A stretch of 64,000 nucleotides of DNA, taken from Siderastrea radians. Its lineage: Eukaryota > Cnidaria > Anthozoa > Scleractinia > Rhizangiidae. Made by a program: the position numbers and the translations under genes. The stretch lies in NCBI GenBank assembly GCA_964017195.1, contig OZ024897.1, forward strand, positions 11,149,451-11,213,450, written 5' to 3'. Positions 48,355-61,504 of this stretch are shown here, one piece after another. Within the stretch, counting starts at the first letter, position 1; every line of letters begins with the position of its first letter. The notes under the pieces were generated by a model. That model searched no databases. It was not told the origin of the DNA and saw nothing but the letters and a program-made list of their open reading frames with translations.

Positions 48355-51300
48355 AACCTTTCTGTGAAAACTGTGAATTGGTGGAGAGTATCAGTACAGC
48401 GTTTGTCTGGACGACTCTCCTCTGTCGCTCCAAAACAAATCACTGCCTTTTTGTTGGGCTGGTCTATCACGTTTTGATTATATAACAGTATAAAATGACG
48501 TACAGGTAATTCCATTATTTTTCACTTATTTTGTTTCAAACTCAATGAAGTTTCGGCAATTTTCCGTCCGGAAAGCACCACTAATATTCCAGGATTAGTT
48601 CGTATGAGGTGTGGGCTACACGTGCTTGTGGTGTGGAATAAAGTTGACAGGTGAATTGGTCACGCCATGCCACGTGACGTAAGTGTATTTGTAACGCACT
48701 TGCTGCATGGGAGGTTCGCTCAAGACACGAAAATTTACTTTGAGTCTTGCTGGTGTTAAATTGCTTAGCGTTTTGCTGACTGCTTTGCTGATTGCTTCTT
48801 GAAAATGCGCAAAAAAAAAGCATTCAGAACTATGCTGCTTATTTCAGACCAGCTAGCTTAAGGCTATGTATCAATTCAGAATATACCAGCTCTAACTCCA
48901 TTCCTGTTGGGAGTGGGCAACCGAACAAACATGAGCCGGTACGTACCAACCAAGGATGGGGAAAGGGGGTTGATGTTTTGCTCAGCTTTATGCTTTCTTT
49001 GATAGTAAATAATGAATTTAAAATCATGACCAATTTACTCAAGTTGAGGGGAATTCATTTCTGAAAGTACCCAAATTAAATTGAAGTCATCCAAGGCTGA
49101 ATAATCGAGAATAAGTCTGCGATTGCGTCACAGCACCGCACAATCTTCGCTAGATACTTAAATTCCGTCGAAATGGTATTCTCGCGATTGGATTTTTTCT
49201 GCACCGTCACTGGAAAGATAATTTTCATATACGGAGCTCACATTGTAGTGATTTTACTTTAAATGATTGCAACACGCGATATATATCTTTCCGAGTATTG
49301 TCACGTTGGCAGTTTTTGGGCCAAATAAAAATCCACTGTCATCTACGGTGGTCCATATAAAAGTACAACAACTGTTTTCTTTTCTTTCTTTTTTCTGCCT
49401 TCTCGGAAATCCAAACTTTTTCTAGGCATAATTTGTTTTCTTGTGTCAAACGTTTATGTTTATATTCAGTGTTTAAGGTCATATCTTCAAAACCACATAT
49501 TCTGTATCTTACAGATCGTTTTCCTTTGGAATAAACTCACCGCAGGGACCCACAGGTGACCGGACACGCAACTCGTGACCGTCTTGTGACTGTCGTCAAA
49601 ACAGAAAAAATCAGGCCGCCATCACGAACCACTAGAACAAGGAACAAGATGGAACCCAAAACACAAAACAAGGTCAATACTTTAAAACTAGATTAAGTTA
49701 TGGCAAAGTGTTTGTTTCATCAAATTTGGGATGAAAAATCGTGAACGAGAAAAACGTTTCTCGTTCACCGTACATTCGTAACTGTATTTTCACATCGCGT
49801 GCACGTAGCCAATGATGAACGGAAGTTTTTCCCCTTTGTACAGTTACACTATTATTGATGCCGGCCGGCTTTTGTCATGCCAGGAAACTGAATTCAGACC
49901 ACTGGCAGTTGTCATTCAGAAAACACGTGAAGCAAATCTGCAAACCGAAATGATCAACGTGACTGCACCTCACTGTACTTTTTTTTTTACTATAATTATG
50001 CTTCATCTTGACAATTTGCTAAAAATTAAGAACTTTTCTTATAATCTCACGTGCATTTTTAACATTCAGTACCGCTGGTAGGGCATCCAGTCTTTAAAGG
50101 AGTTTTACAAATTTGAACTTATTATTCTCCGTAAAACTTTACGCGTCTGTGTCCTTGTAAACTAGACTAAGCGCGGTTCCTCTCTTCTCACAGCCATAGT
50201 CACTGACAAGGATAAACTGACGAGGAGAGCTGACAATAGATCAAACTTTTGCTCTTGTTTGGCTGAAACTCTTATGCACTCTCGGCAACTCTTGTGCGTT
50301 CTCGAAAAATGCAGTTGAATCTGCTCAAACTTTCATTGGAATCCATGGAATTTCAAACTCTCGCTTTCGTTTGGCGTCTGACTCTAGCACGCTTTCAAAG
50401 AGTATGAACCGGTTATCAGTCAACTCTATCGTGGCTTAGCTATAGTCAAGCGCTTTTTTCAGTTACTCTAGTTACAGCCATAGTCAAGCGCTTTTTGACT
50501 CTAACTGTGGCATAGTCAAGCACTTTTTGATTCCAGCTCCAGTCATAGTCAAGCGGTTATCATTTTCTCCACAGTAAGCAAAAGTTTTAAACTACGAATT
50601 TCATTTTATAAAAATATATTACAGTTACACGCAGTAAATATAGTATGCACTAAAACTCCAATTTCAGTTTTTCAAATTAGTGACTTCTTAAAATACAAAT
50701 CGATAATTGCAAAAATTTGTTGGAAAAGTGAAGAAAATTGGCAAAAATTGAAAATGAAAAAAGAAGTCGAAAACGCTTAAGTAAATACCCGTTAAATCTT
50801 GAGAATCGTCTTGAATGACACGCACAGCAGCAGTTTCTAACCAGCCGGGGCATGCTTCGACCTGTTCAGTTTAGTTTCCGTTTGTGACGGCGTACCTAGA
50901 TGAGCTATATTAAATGCAGATTTAGAAGCTTGGATAAGCGAGTGGCGGGCTTTATAGTCCTCATATTTTCAGTTCTGAATAAATCAGGACAGGCCTACTC
51001 AATTTGCGTCACCTTGGCTAAGGACAAGGGAAGCCGTTGTCACCCCCTCAGTCGTTTCACGTACCACACTATGTAATTACAGGAAATCAGTCTAGGGTCA
51101 ACCTAATTTCGCAGTTTTGTCAGGAAGAGGCTATATTTAAACGAACGAGGACAACGTGTTGAAACTTTTGCTAGACGTTATAAATAACCTACTTTTCTTT
51201 TTTATCTCGACATGAAATTTTCATGGTTAGAAAATCGCAAAAACGCGACAATTTTCTATCATTAAAGGTACTTAAGTACACAGGAACTACTAAGTATTCA

Positions 51301-51936
51301 AAGGAAGCGTATACCCCAGGAAGACATTGAAGGGCCTTGCTAGTTTACTAACTATTAACTATTAAAACGTTTCATAGTTCGCCGAAACTCCGCTTAAACC
51401 AGATGGAGTTTTACTCGGACCGAAGTTCCATCTTAAAATTCCAAAACTACGTGCGTCTATAAAGCTCTTCGGCAAACATGCATGAAATACTATTCTGCGC
51501 AGTACATCCTGGAAGAAGTAACAGACAATTTAGAGCACCAACAATGTCACCGCCTACACCTGATTCTAATAATAGAGATTTAAAGTCATTAACACACATT
51601 TTCAAGACAAATTAGTGATTAAAAAGTTCCTTTACAACACCATCTTTAAACTGAAAAAAAAAAATCAAAGGTGCCTGGTTGGTTCAAGTCAGAAGTCTAT
51701 AAATGAGATTTGGTCCATTTTACTATGTCAAGATTGTTTAATAGACGGTTTTCAGTTGAACTGAGATTTTATCAACCGTGAAATATTAATTTTATGCAGT
51801 GTTGCTGCCAAAGCCGGAATTACGTGACAATTAACTGACGTTAACTGGAAAGTTCAATTATTTGTATTTAAAAAATACCCCGAGGGTAGAGACCTCTTGA
51901 AAGAGCTATTAAGAAACTACTGTTTGGAAACTTCTT

Positions 51937-52173
51937 ATGCCAAAAATCGAAGCACAAACACATCAAATCATTAACGATCTAGAAACCGCGCCCAGTGGCT
52001 TTAACCCAAATGGGAAAATGAACTTAAAAAACCTCACGATCACGAGATCCAGGCTTAAGACTATAATTTACAGCCAAGGATTTATTGGGCCGATTTGGCC
52101 TGATTCGATTAAGAAAATGAGTGCGCGGACGAAAACCGGTCGGATTTTTATCACCCGCTCACTATACCAATGA
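51937..52173 (+). CDS. candidate 78-residue ORF of the array (MPKIEAQ...RSLYQ), copy 2
   Basis: Shorter sister of the frame at 56658-56918. It lacks eight residues in phase after PSGF. The two frames share start, stop and most residues. Confidence 0.22.
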   Translation: MPKIEAQTHQIINDLETAPSGFNPNGKMNLKNLTITRSRLKTIIYSQGFIGPIWPDSIKKMSARTKTGRIFITRSLYQ

Positions 52174-54249
52174 AAAAAAAAAAAAAGAAAGAAATCGGCC
52201 GACAAATTGTGAAGTGTAAATTAGCCTATACGAATGAGTCAGCTAATCGGGCTGATAAATCGGGACGTGCAAATTAGCCTTTAGAGAAGTGGAATAGCTG
52301 TGTGATCTAAAAATTTAGAGGAATTCTTTACTTCTCGTAGAAATGGTGGAATGAAGTGAATAAGCGCGCTGGAAAAATCGCACGCCCTTTAGCGTTTTGC
52401 CCTCGATTGTCTAGGAGTCGATTAAACTGAAGAACTTCTCGTTGTTGAAACATTACAAAAAAAAACCAAGAAGAAGAATTATTTTAAATATCGTTTGTCG
52501 CTAGCATTCTAAAGTCAATAAAGAGAAAAAAAAAAGCGACAAAATTTCCTTTACAGAAAAAGGAACATGAAACCGGATTTGACGGTCCGAAGACGGCGGG
52601 CCAGTTTAGGAAAAAAAATTTTTGATACCTCCTCTCAATCTGAATTTAAACTATTATCGTTTATGACAACCAGGATAAGGCACTCAGTTTTTAAGGGACT
52701 TACTTTTTCGTAGAACGCTACGCCGGCTCTGGATGGTGAATGCTCTCCAACAGTCTTGTGTTCGGTGACTCCTGTTTACGTTCGCCGAGCTTACTTAGTA
52801 AAAGTTGTGCTCCTATGGCTCAACTGTTCAGCTCATAAACCTTACAGCTAACTGTGTCACTGACATCACTAACTTTAGTTTTACTCTAGATCGTGTGCGC
52901 CGAAAATAGCAAAGTACAGATTTATCACAAATAGCAAAGTACATATTCATCACGAAGTATTTTTGTCAGAAATTGTTATCGGACAGAGTAGTTTCCTGCC
53001 AATCAGGAGGCCCGAGCCGGGTCCTTAGCTGCTACTCACCCCCCCGCGCCCTCTATAAATCAGGGGTTTCCCACCCATCTTAAAAACCTTTCTGGTTCTC
53101 GAAAAGTGATATTTTACTGTCAGAACAAAAATCTTAAATGTAAGTGAAAACATTAACAGAACAGATGCAATATTTAGAAGGATTGAAAAGTTTGGCGATT
53201 AGACTGAAGAGACACCACGAGTTAAAGTTCGTTCCGTTATCCTTTGACACCTCGTGTCAAGCATTTTCCCATGAATGTTTAGTTTATTTTGACCCTTGAT
53301 CGGCCGGCTTGTAATCCGCGTTGATTTGTGAAATCAACATACGAGTTATGTAATAATAATTACTCACGCTTTGTTAAACTATGCTTGGACGTGACCGCTT
53401 TTCAGCCTGAAAATATTCAAGTTTTGTGGTATCGTGTATGCTAAGCACGAGTGTGTGTATGCGTTTAAAAAGCTTAATTTAAAAATTCACTGGAAAATGA
53501 ACTCGATGTAGTATTTCTAGTCAAGTCATATCACTGATCCTGACCTATTTTTAGGTTCTGCGCGTTGTTTTCAAGTTATGCCGGAAATGAGATAACTCCC
53601 CGCACGGACCCACGCGTGTCAAACGCGCAACTCGTATTTAAGCAACCATTCCCGGCTTCCCGGCTTTGCAACTTGAAACCAGCGATTAAAAAACGCAAAA
53701 TTAGTATTTTACCCTCATGTTGTTAAAATGGATTGTTTTAATAGGACCCTTCGTTTTCATCAGGCTAACGTGCAAGGCTATCGTCACGCGATCAAGCGCA
53801 CGAGCGCACCCTTCCAACTACTGAAAAAGGTTAAACATTTTGTTCTTTTTGGTCTGAAGTTAGACATGTACATGTTTTGCCTGCTAGTCTGAAACAGGAT
53901 ATGGACATTTGCTATTTTGGCTTCAAAGGGAAAAGGTCTGATCTTGGGTAAACAAAATCCCATATGTTAGTTTTAAAACGGTTACGAACTTGAAAAAGCA
54001 AGCAGCACACCCCTATCTAAGGTTTCTCGGAGTGCCCCTTTTTTGTATGTCATGGAAACTTTAAAGAGCAAGTAGTCGAATAAGAAAACATAATACTAAA
54101 TGAATAAATAAACAAAATAAAGAATTATTCCGGCGGATTCATGTTTCATCAAAACAGCACTTATATGGCTTTTGCAGGGGAGTATTCCTCCCCACAAGCC
54201 GCCACAAGAAGAACGAACGTGATTGGACCAGTACCAGTACAACTTCACG

Positions 54250-54279
54250 CACGTGCCACGTGTGCAACTTGCCCACGTG
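54250..54279. promoter_or_regulatory. cluster of three CACGTG E-boxes (copy 3)
   Basis: Same spacing; one flanking base differs (AACTTCACG instead of ATCTTCACG). Confidence 0.4.
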
Positions 54280-54396
54280 TCTTCGGTAGCGTAGAGCTCG
54301 TGTAGAACTCGTACTTCTCTTACATATTCAAACACTAATAAAAAATGAAATAAATAATCACAAAACAGAGTTAATGCTTTAAAAGTCGATTAAGTC

Positions 54397-54708
54397 ATGG
54401 CAACGTGTTTGCTTCATCAAATTTGGGATGAAAAATCGCAAATTGAGAAAAACGTTCTCATGAACCGTACATTCGTAACTGGATTTTCACATCGCGTGCG
54501 CGTAGCCAATGATAAACGGAAGTTTTTCCCCTTTGTTGTTACACTGTTATTGATGCTGGCCGGCTTTTGTCATGCCATGAAACTGAATTCAGACCACTGG
54601 CAGTTATATATCATTCCGAAAACACGTGAAGAAAATCTGCAGACCGAAATGATCAACGTGACTGCACCTCAATGTATTTTTTTTTACTATAATTATGCTT
54701 CACCTTGA
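54397..54708 (+). CDS. candidate small protein with a signal-peptide-like segment
   Basis: An open frame of 103 residues. Its middle part, KRKFFPFVVTLLLMLAGFCHA, reads as a basic n-region, hydrophobic core and small-residue cleavage site. It is followed by MKLNSDHWQLY and a polar tail with one cysteine. Related sequence at ~7620-7800 and ~49815-49985 is broken by a frame change in each. A 3' acceptor-like TTTTTTAG lies ~50 bp downstream (54753-54760). Could be a young secreted-peptide gene or exon, or a chance frame in a repeat. Unrecognised family. Confidence 0.25.
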   Translation: MATCLLHQIWDEKSQIEKNVLMNRTFVTGFSHRVRVANDKRKFFPFVVTLLLMLAGFCHAMKLNSDHWQLYIIPKTREENLQTEMINVTAPQCIFFYYNYASP

Positions 54709-56260
54709 CAATTTGCTAAAAATTAAGAATTTTTCTTATAATCTTATGTCCATTTTTTAGCATTCAGTACCGCTGGTAGGTCATCCAGTCTTTTAAAGAA
54801 GTTTTACCAATTTGAACTTATTGCTCTCCATAAAACTTTGCGCGTATGTGTCCTTGAAACTAGACTAAGCGCGGTTCCTCTCTTCCCACAGCTATAGTCA
54901 CTGGCTCTGGTAAACGAGGAGAGCCGACGATAGATAAGGCTTAAACTCTTATGCACTCTCAGCAACTCTTGTGCGTTCTCGAAGAACGCAGTTGAATCTG
55001 CTCAGACTTTCATTGGAATCGATGGAATTTCAAACTCTCGCTTTTGTTTGGCCCCTTACACTAATACGCTCTCAATGAGTATGAACAAGGTGTCAGTCAA
55101 CTTCTCATTCTGGTCACGTTTAGCCTTAGTCCAGCGCCTTAAGTTTCAGTGACTCCAGTTACAGCCATAGTCAAGCGCTTTTTTGCCTCCAGCTCTAGTC
55201 ATAGTCAGCCAGTTTTCATTTCCTCCACGGAAAGCAAAAGTTTTAAACCACAACTGAATTTCATTTTATAGAAATATATTGAAAGTTAAGGGGCACATAT
55301 ACAGTTACACATACTAAAACTCCCATTTCAGTTTTTCAAATTAGTGACTTCTTACAAATCGATAATTCGAGTACTCCTAAAATATAACATTTGTTGGAAA
55401 AGTGAAGAAAATTGGCAAAAATTGAAAATGAAAAAAGAAATCGAAATCGCTTAATTAAATACGGGTTAAATCTTGAGAATCGTCCTGAATGGCACGTACA
55501 GCAGCAGTTTCTAACCAGCCGGGGCATGCTTCGTCTTGTCTTTTGTTTCAGTTTGTGACCGCGTACCTAGATGAGCTATATTAAATGCAGCTAAAAAAGC
55601 TTGGATAAGCGAGTTGCTGGCTTTATAGTTCTTATAATCTCAGTTCTCAAGAACTCAATTTGCGTCACCTTGGCTAAGGACAAGGGAAGCCGTTGTCACC
55701 CCGTCAGTCGTTTCACGTACCTCACTATGTAATTACAGGAAATCAGTCTAGCGCCAACCTAATTTCGCAGTTTTGCCAGGAAGAGGCTAAACGAATGTGG
55801 AGAATATGTTGAAAGTTTTGCTAGACGTGGCAATAACCTACTTTTCTTTGTTTCTCGAAATGAAATTCTCATGGTTAAAAAATCTCAAAAAAACCCGAAA
55901 ATTTTCTATCATTAAATTGATACTTACGTACACAGGAACAACTAAGTATTCAAAGGAAGCGTATACCCTAGGAAGACATTGGGGAGCGTTGCTAGTTTGC
56001 TTACTTTTAACTATTAAAACGTTTCATAGTTCGTCGAAACGCCGGTTAAAACAGATAGAGTTTCACTCGGACCGAAGTTCTATCTTAAAGTTCCAAAACG
56101 AAGTGCGTCTATAAAGTTATGTAAACACCGCACTCTTCGGCAAACATGAAATACTATTCTGCGCAGTACATCCTGGAAGAGGTAACAGACCATTTACAGT
56201 ACAAGCAATGTCACTGTCTACACCTGATTCTAATAATAGAGATTTAAAGTCATTGACACA

Positions 56261-56340
56261 CATTTTCAAGACAAACTAGTGATTAAAATATCCCTTTACC
56301 GTAAAGGAATATTTTAATCACTAGTTTGTCTTGAAAATGT
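56261..56340. repeat. locus-specific 40-bp inverted duplication
   Basis: The left arm CATTTTCAAGACAAACTAGT...CCCTTTAC is followed after one base by its inverse with one mismatch. The sister sequences at ~9335-9380 and ~51595-51640 have the left arm only. Confidence 0.85.
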
Positions 56341-56657
56341 GGGTGACACAACATCTTTAAACTGAAAAAAAAAAAAAAAAAAAAAAAATGAAAGGTACCT
56401 GGTTGGTTGAAGTCAGAACTCTATAAATGAGATTTGGTCCATTTTACTGTGTCAAGATTGTTTAAAAGATGGTTTTCAGTTGAACTGAGATTTTATCAAC
56501 CGTAAAATATTAATTTTATGCAGTCTTGCTGCCAAAGCCGGAATTACGCGACAATTGACTGACAACTGGAAAGTTCAATCATTTGTATTTGAAAAGTACC
56601 CCGAAGGTACAGACCTCTTGAAAGAGCTATTAAGAAACTACTGTTTGGAACCTTTTT

Positions 56658-56918
56658 ATGCCAAAAATCGAAGCACAAGTACATCAAATCATTAAAGATC
56701 TAGAAACCACGCCCAGCGGCTTCAGGGCGCCGGAAAAAATTACAGGCGTGCCAAATGGGAAAATCAACTTAAAAAACCTCACGATCACGAGATCTAGGCT
56801 TAAGACTATAATTTACACCCACCGATTTATTGGGCCGATTTGGCCTGATTCGATTAAGAAAATGAGTGCGCGGACGAAAACCGGTCGGATTTTTATCACC
56901 CGCTCGCTATACCAATGA
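56658..56918 (+). CDS. candidate 86-residue ORF of the array (MPKIEAQ...RSLYQ), copy 3
   Basis: An ATG-to-stop frame, basic, ending KTGRIFITRSLYQ and containing FIGPIWPDSIKK. It aligns with an open 78-codon frame at 51937-52173 that differs by an in-frame 24-nt gap. The locus A version (9684-9797) breaks by frameshift. Base changes between the open copies include several replacements, so strong purifying selection is not evident. No known domain. Confidence 0.22.
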   Translation: MPKIEAQVHQIIKDLETTPSGFRAPEKITGVPNGKINLKNLTITRSRLKTIIYTHRFIGPIWPDSIKKMSARTKTGRIFITRSLYQ

Positions 56919-59520
56919 AAAAAAAAACAAAACAAAAAAAAAACAAAAAACAAATCGGCCGACAAATTGTGAAGTGTAAAATCGGGCCGATAAATTGGGA
57001 CGTGCAAATTAGCCTTTAGAGAACTGGAATAGCTGTGTGATCTAAAAATTTAGAGGAATTCTTTACTTCTCGTAGAAATGATGAAATGAAGTAAATGAGC
57101 ACGCTGGAAAAATCGCACGCCCTTTAGCGTCTAGGAGTCAATTAAACTGAAGAAGTCCTCGTTGTAGAAACATTACAAAAAAAAAACAAGAAGAAGAACT
57201 ATTAATATCGTATGTCGCTAGCATTCTAACTTCAATAAAGAGAAAAAAAACACGACAAAATTTCCTTTGCAAAAAAAAAGGAACATGAAACCGGATTTGA
57301 CGGTCGGAAGACGGCGGGCCGGTCTAGGTAAAAAAATTCTTGATAGCTCCTCTCAATATGAATTTAAACTATTATCGTTTATGACAACCAGGATAAGGCA
57401 CTCAGTTTTTAAGGGACTTACTTTTTCGTAGAACGCTACGCCGGCTCTGGATGGTGAATGCTCTCCAGCAGTCTTGTGTTTGGTGACTCCTGTTTCCGTT
57501 CGCCGAGCTACTTAGTAAAAGTTGTGCTCCTAAGGCTCAACTGTTCAGCTCAAAAACTTTACAGCTAACTGTGTCACTGACATCGCTAATTTTGATTTTA
57601 CTCTAGATCGTGCGCGCCGAAAATAGCAAAGTACAGATTTATCACGAATAGCAAAGTACATATTCATCACGAATTATTTTTGTCAGCAATTGTTATCGGA
57701 CAGAGTAGTTTCCTGCCAATCAGGCGGCCCGAGCCGGGTCCTTAGCTGCTACTCACCCCCCCGCGCCCTCTATAAATCAGGGGTTTCCCACCCATCTTAA
57801 AAACCTTTCTGGTTCTCGAAAAGTGATATTTTACTGTCAGAACAAAAATCTTAAATGTAAGTGAAAACATTAACAGAACAGATGCAATATTTAGAAGGAT
57901 TGAAAAGTTTGGCGATTAGACTGAAGAGACACCACGAGTTAAAGTTCGTTGCGCTATTGTTTGACACTTCGTGTCAAGCATTTTCTCGGGAATGTTCAGT
58001 TTATTTTGACCCTTGATCGGCCGGCTTGTAATCCGCGTTGATTTGTGAAATCAACATACGAGTTATGTAATAATAATTACTCACGCTTTGTTAAACTATG
58101 CTTGGACGTGACCGCTTTTCAGCCTGAAAATATTCAAGTTTTGTGGTATCGTGTATGCTAAGCACGCGTGTGTGTATGCGTTTAAAAAGTTTAATTTAAA
58201 AATTCACTGGAAAATGAACTCGATGTAGTATTTCTAGTCAAGTATATATTACTGATCCTGACCTATTTTTAGGTTCTGCGCGCTGTTTACAAGTTATGCC
58301 GGAAATGAGATAACTACCCGCACGGACCCACGCGTGTCGAACGCGCAACTCGTATTTAAGCAACCATTCCCGGCTTCCCGGCTTCCCGGCTTTGCAACTC
58401 GAAACCAACGAAAAAAATTGCCACGTTGCGATTAAAAAACGCAAAATTAGTATTTTACCCTCATGTTGTTTGAATAGATTGTTTGAATAGGACTCTTTGT
58501 TTTCATCAGGCTAGCGTGCAAGGCTATCGTCACGCGATCAAGCGCACGAGCGATCACACATGTATTGAAAACGGGTATGTTTGCAATGAACGCGATCGTA
58601 CATGATTGCTAAAATCGCTGGTTTCAATACCTGGGCAGGGTGGGGAGGGAAGAAGGGATACTCCCCTATGTAAGCTACGTATATAGGTAAGTACTACATC
58701 AGCTGCACGCTGTTATTTTTAGGATTTGCATAATAAATTGAAGGATATATGTGTATACTGTCTTAAAGCCTCTGTTAGCTTATGCAAAACTTTGTACGTG
58801 TCTCACAATTTTGTCGTCAAATTAATTAATTATTTACTTTTTCTTACAGTTCATTTTTCTGCGGAATACATGAATTAGCCAAAGGGATCTCACGCATCAC
58901 TGGTCACGTGAGGGTCTTGCCACTCGGTCAAAACAAACCAATTATTCAGGCAACTAACACGATAAAGGAAGCGCTAAAAAGAACCATTGGACTTCAGAAA
59001 ACACGCAACAAATATTTTTTTCAGTGTGACAAACCCACCTCTACGTAATGACTCAAGCGTGAATGACCGTCCGGGATTGGGAAGAACTTTAGAGCCGAAA
59101 ATATACAGACGTTCTCTCCCCTACCAAGGACCTTCTTTTTAGCTTCTTAGGATAATATACTTTTTAGTTTCTTTAAGACCCCTAGAAATGTATTTTTTAG
59201 CTTTTCTAACCTCTCAGTAGTGTAATTTTGTAGCATCTTAGGATATAATTTTTCAGCTTTTTTAAAAAACCTTTCAGCTTTGGTATTTTTCGTTACTTTC
59301 TAATGGGATATTTTATACATTTAATATATTTTTAGACGCAGGGCTCCTTTGGAAGTCATCCTTCGAGCAGAATGGGCCACCCTTCTACAATAAACTGAAG
59401 CTAGCTACCTACCTACCTACCTATCTCCTCAGAATTCTGAATTGTTTTGGTTAAGACGGAATCCATTGGGAAATTGAGTAAATTTAATTTTCAGTGGACA
59501 AAAACCTTGTACCAGAATAA

Positions 59521-59817
59521 TTTAAAGCTTATCGCATTCTTTTTTACATTTTTTGAGAGCTATGGATGTAATTTGTTGTCTGTAATAACCCCAAAGACAA
59601 TTTCTTATGGGAACCCGAGAAAATAAATTTCAAATTTCACAAAATGAAGTCTTACGTATAAAAATTTACCTATTTTACCTGTGTTTACACAATTCCTGTG
59701 AAATTTGAAATCTATTTTCACGGGCTCCCATAAGAAATTGTCTTTGGTGTTATTGCAGATGACTTATTGCGTCTATAGCTCTTAAATAGTGTAAAAAAGA
59801 ATGCGATATACTTTAAA
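59521..59817. mobile_element. ~297-bp foldback element with ~130-bp arms
   Basis: The left arm starts TTTAAAGCTTATCGCATTC and the right arm ends GAATGCGATATACTTTAAA. Matching inner blocks are AAGACAATTTCTTATGGGA and its inverse TCCCATAAGAAATTGTCTT. The equivalent place in locus A (~13.9 kb) lacks it. Confidence 0.75.
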
Positions 59818-60309
59818 AGGGAAAAGGTCTGATCTTGGGTAAGGAAAATCCCTTATGTTACGAGCTTCCAACTACTGAAAAAGGTTAAAGATTTTGTTCT
59901 TTTGGGTCTGAAGTTAGACGTGTACATGTTTTGCCTGCTAGTCTGAAATAGGATATGGAGGTTTGCTATTTTGGCTTCAAAGGGAAAAGGTCTGATCTTG
60001 GGTGAGGAAAATCCCGTGTGTTAGGAACTTAAAAAAGCAAGCCGCACACCCCTATCTAAGGTTTCTCGGAGTGCCCCTTTTTTGTATGTCATGGAAACCA
60101 GCCTTTAAAGAGCAAGTAGTCGAAAAAGAAAACAAAATACTGAATGAATAAATAAAGAAAATAAAGAGTTGTTCCAGCGGATTCATGTTTCATCAAAACA
60201 GCACTTATAGAGCTTCTACACGGGAGTACCCCCCTTCCCTCCCCACCCTGCCCACAAGTCGACACAAGAAGAACGAACGTGATTGGACCAGTACCAGTAC
60301 ATCTTCACG

Positions 60310-60339
60310 CACGTGCCACGTGTGCAACTTGCCCACGTG
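60310..60339. promoter_or_regulatory. cluster of three CACGTG E-boxes (copy 4)
   Basis: Same spacing as the other three copies. Confidence 0.4.
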
Positions 60340-61468
60340 TCTTCGGTAGCGTAGAGCTCGTGTAGAACTCTTACTTCTCTTACATAATCAAACACTGATA
60401 AAAAAAGAAATAAATAATAACGTCATTTACGCATCAGGCGATGTAATCACTTGCTTGATCTCCTCAGTTTTGCAGGTAAGGATCATGTTTCGATTAAACA
60501 TCTAATTGACTGATATTACAGGATTCTTAATTGCTGAAGTTTTCCTCAGAAAGCCTTAAGAGCCCAGGAGTTCTGTATGGATGGATAGCAAGTCTTGTCT
60601 TTTGAACATGGATAAACAAACTCCGTCCTGCAACTAACTCTGATTACAAGTCTCAAAAGTGGAACTTTTTCCGTCTTTCGGTCACACCTCAGTTTACGTA
60701 TTAATTTTATGCCTGCGTATTTGTTTGGAATACAGCAGTTTCTGCGCCAGAACAATTTTAAGAAAATAGGCGTTCGTCTTTTACGGTGATACACAAAGTA
60801 CCACAATTTCTTTTCTTTCTTTTTTTTTCTCACAAATTTGAATTAGAGAAGTGAAGAAGAATCGAAGACGACTTCATGTCAAATTAATTATTTTATTCAT
60901 CTGACAGTTTATTTTGCTGGGGAATAACTGAATAAGCTGATGGGATCTCACACGCTACCGGTCACTAGTCAGTCTTGTTACTCCGTCAAAACAAATAAGC
61001 TAGTTTTGCAGGCAACTAACACGATATAGGAAGCGCCAAAAAAGACATTACACGTAAAAAAAACGCGCCAATTAAGTTTTGTATCGTGATGAACCCTCCA
61101 ATGTGTTATGACCCAAGCGTGAATGAGGGTCACGTCCGGGATGAACTCTTCGGAAATTTTGGGCGGGGCTGGTCAAAAACTATATTCACTTCAGGCCAAC
61201 ACTGCTCAGAAACCATGCCCTTTGTATTTAGTTAAATAAAACCTTCAAACGAGTGGTATACTGGGAGAATCTGCTGGTCGATTCTGACTGAACAGAGCAG
61301 TTGACCGAGCTGCAAAGGTCCGAGGGTAACTATGCAATAAAATTTTAAAGACCAATTGTCAGTCAAGGGCATTATATATTATCCTCCGACATACCAGCAG
61401 GCCAGAGAGAGGAGTTTACTTCTTTTATATCTCTCCGAACAAATACTACACGCGCCTTGGAGCGGTTA

Positions 61469-61469
<1 letters not shown>

Positions 61470-61504
<35 letters not shown>
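61470..61504. repeat. (TAA)n simple repeat
   Basis: About 11 TAA triplets before a TTTATATAGCGCCATTTCC word that also occurs near 15605; a common interspersed repeat context. Confidence 0.9.

Larger units (their letters stand above)
49683..54357. repeat. upstream array unit, locus B first copy
   Basis: Same unit as 7490-12078. It ends abruptly at GAAATAAATAAT, where the next unit starts, so the junction of a tandem duplication lies at about 54357. Confidence 0.85.
54370..58900. repeat. upstream array unit, locus B second copy
   Basis: Tandem copy of 49683-54357, present only at locus B. It continues into the 58.5-61.3 kb stretch, which matches 13.0-15.3 kb of locus A. Confidence 0.85.

Noticed and set aside
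60546..60833. 95-residue basic minus-strand frame
   Set aside because: The two sister copies in locus A have stops in this frame, and Lys/Arg richness comes from a poly-T tract on the other strand.
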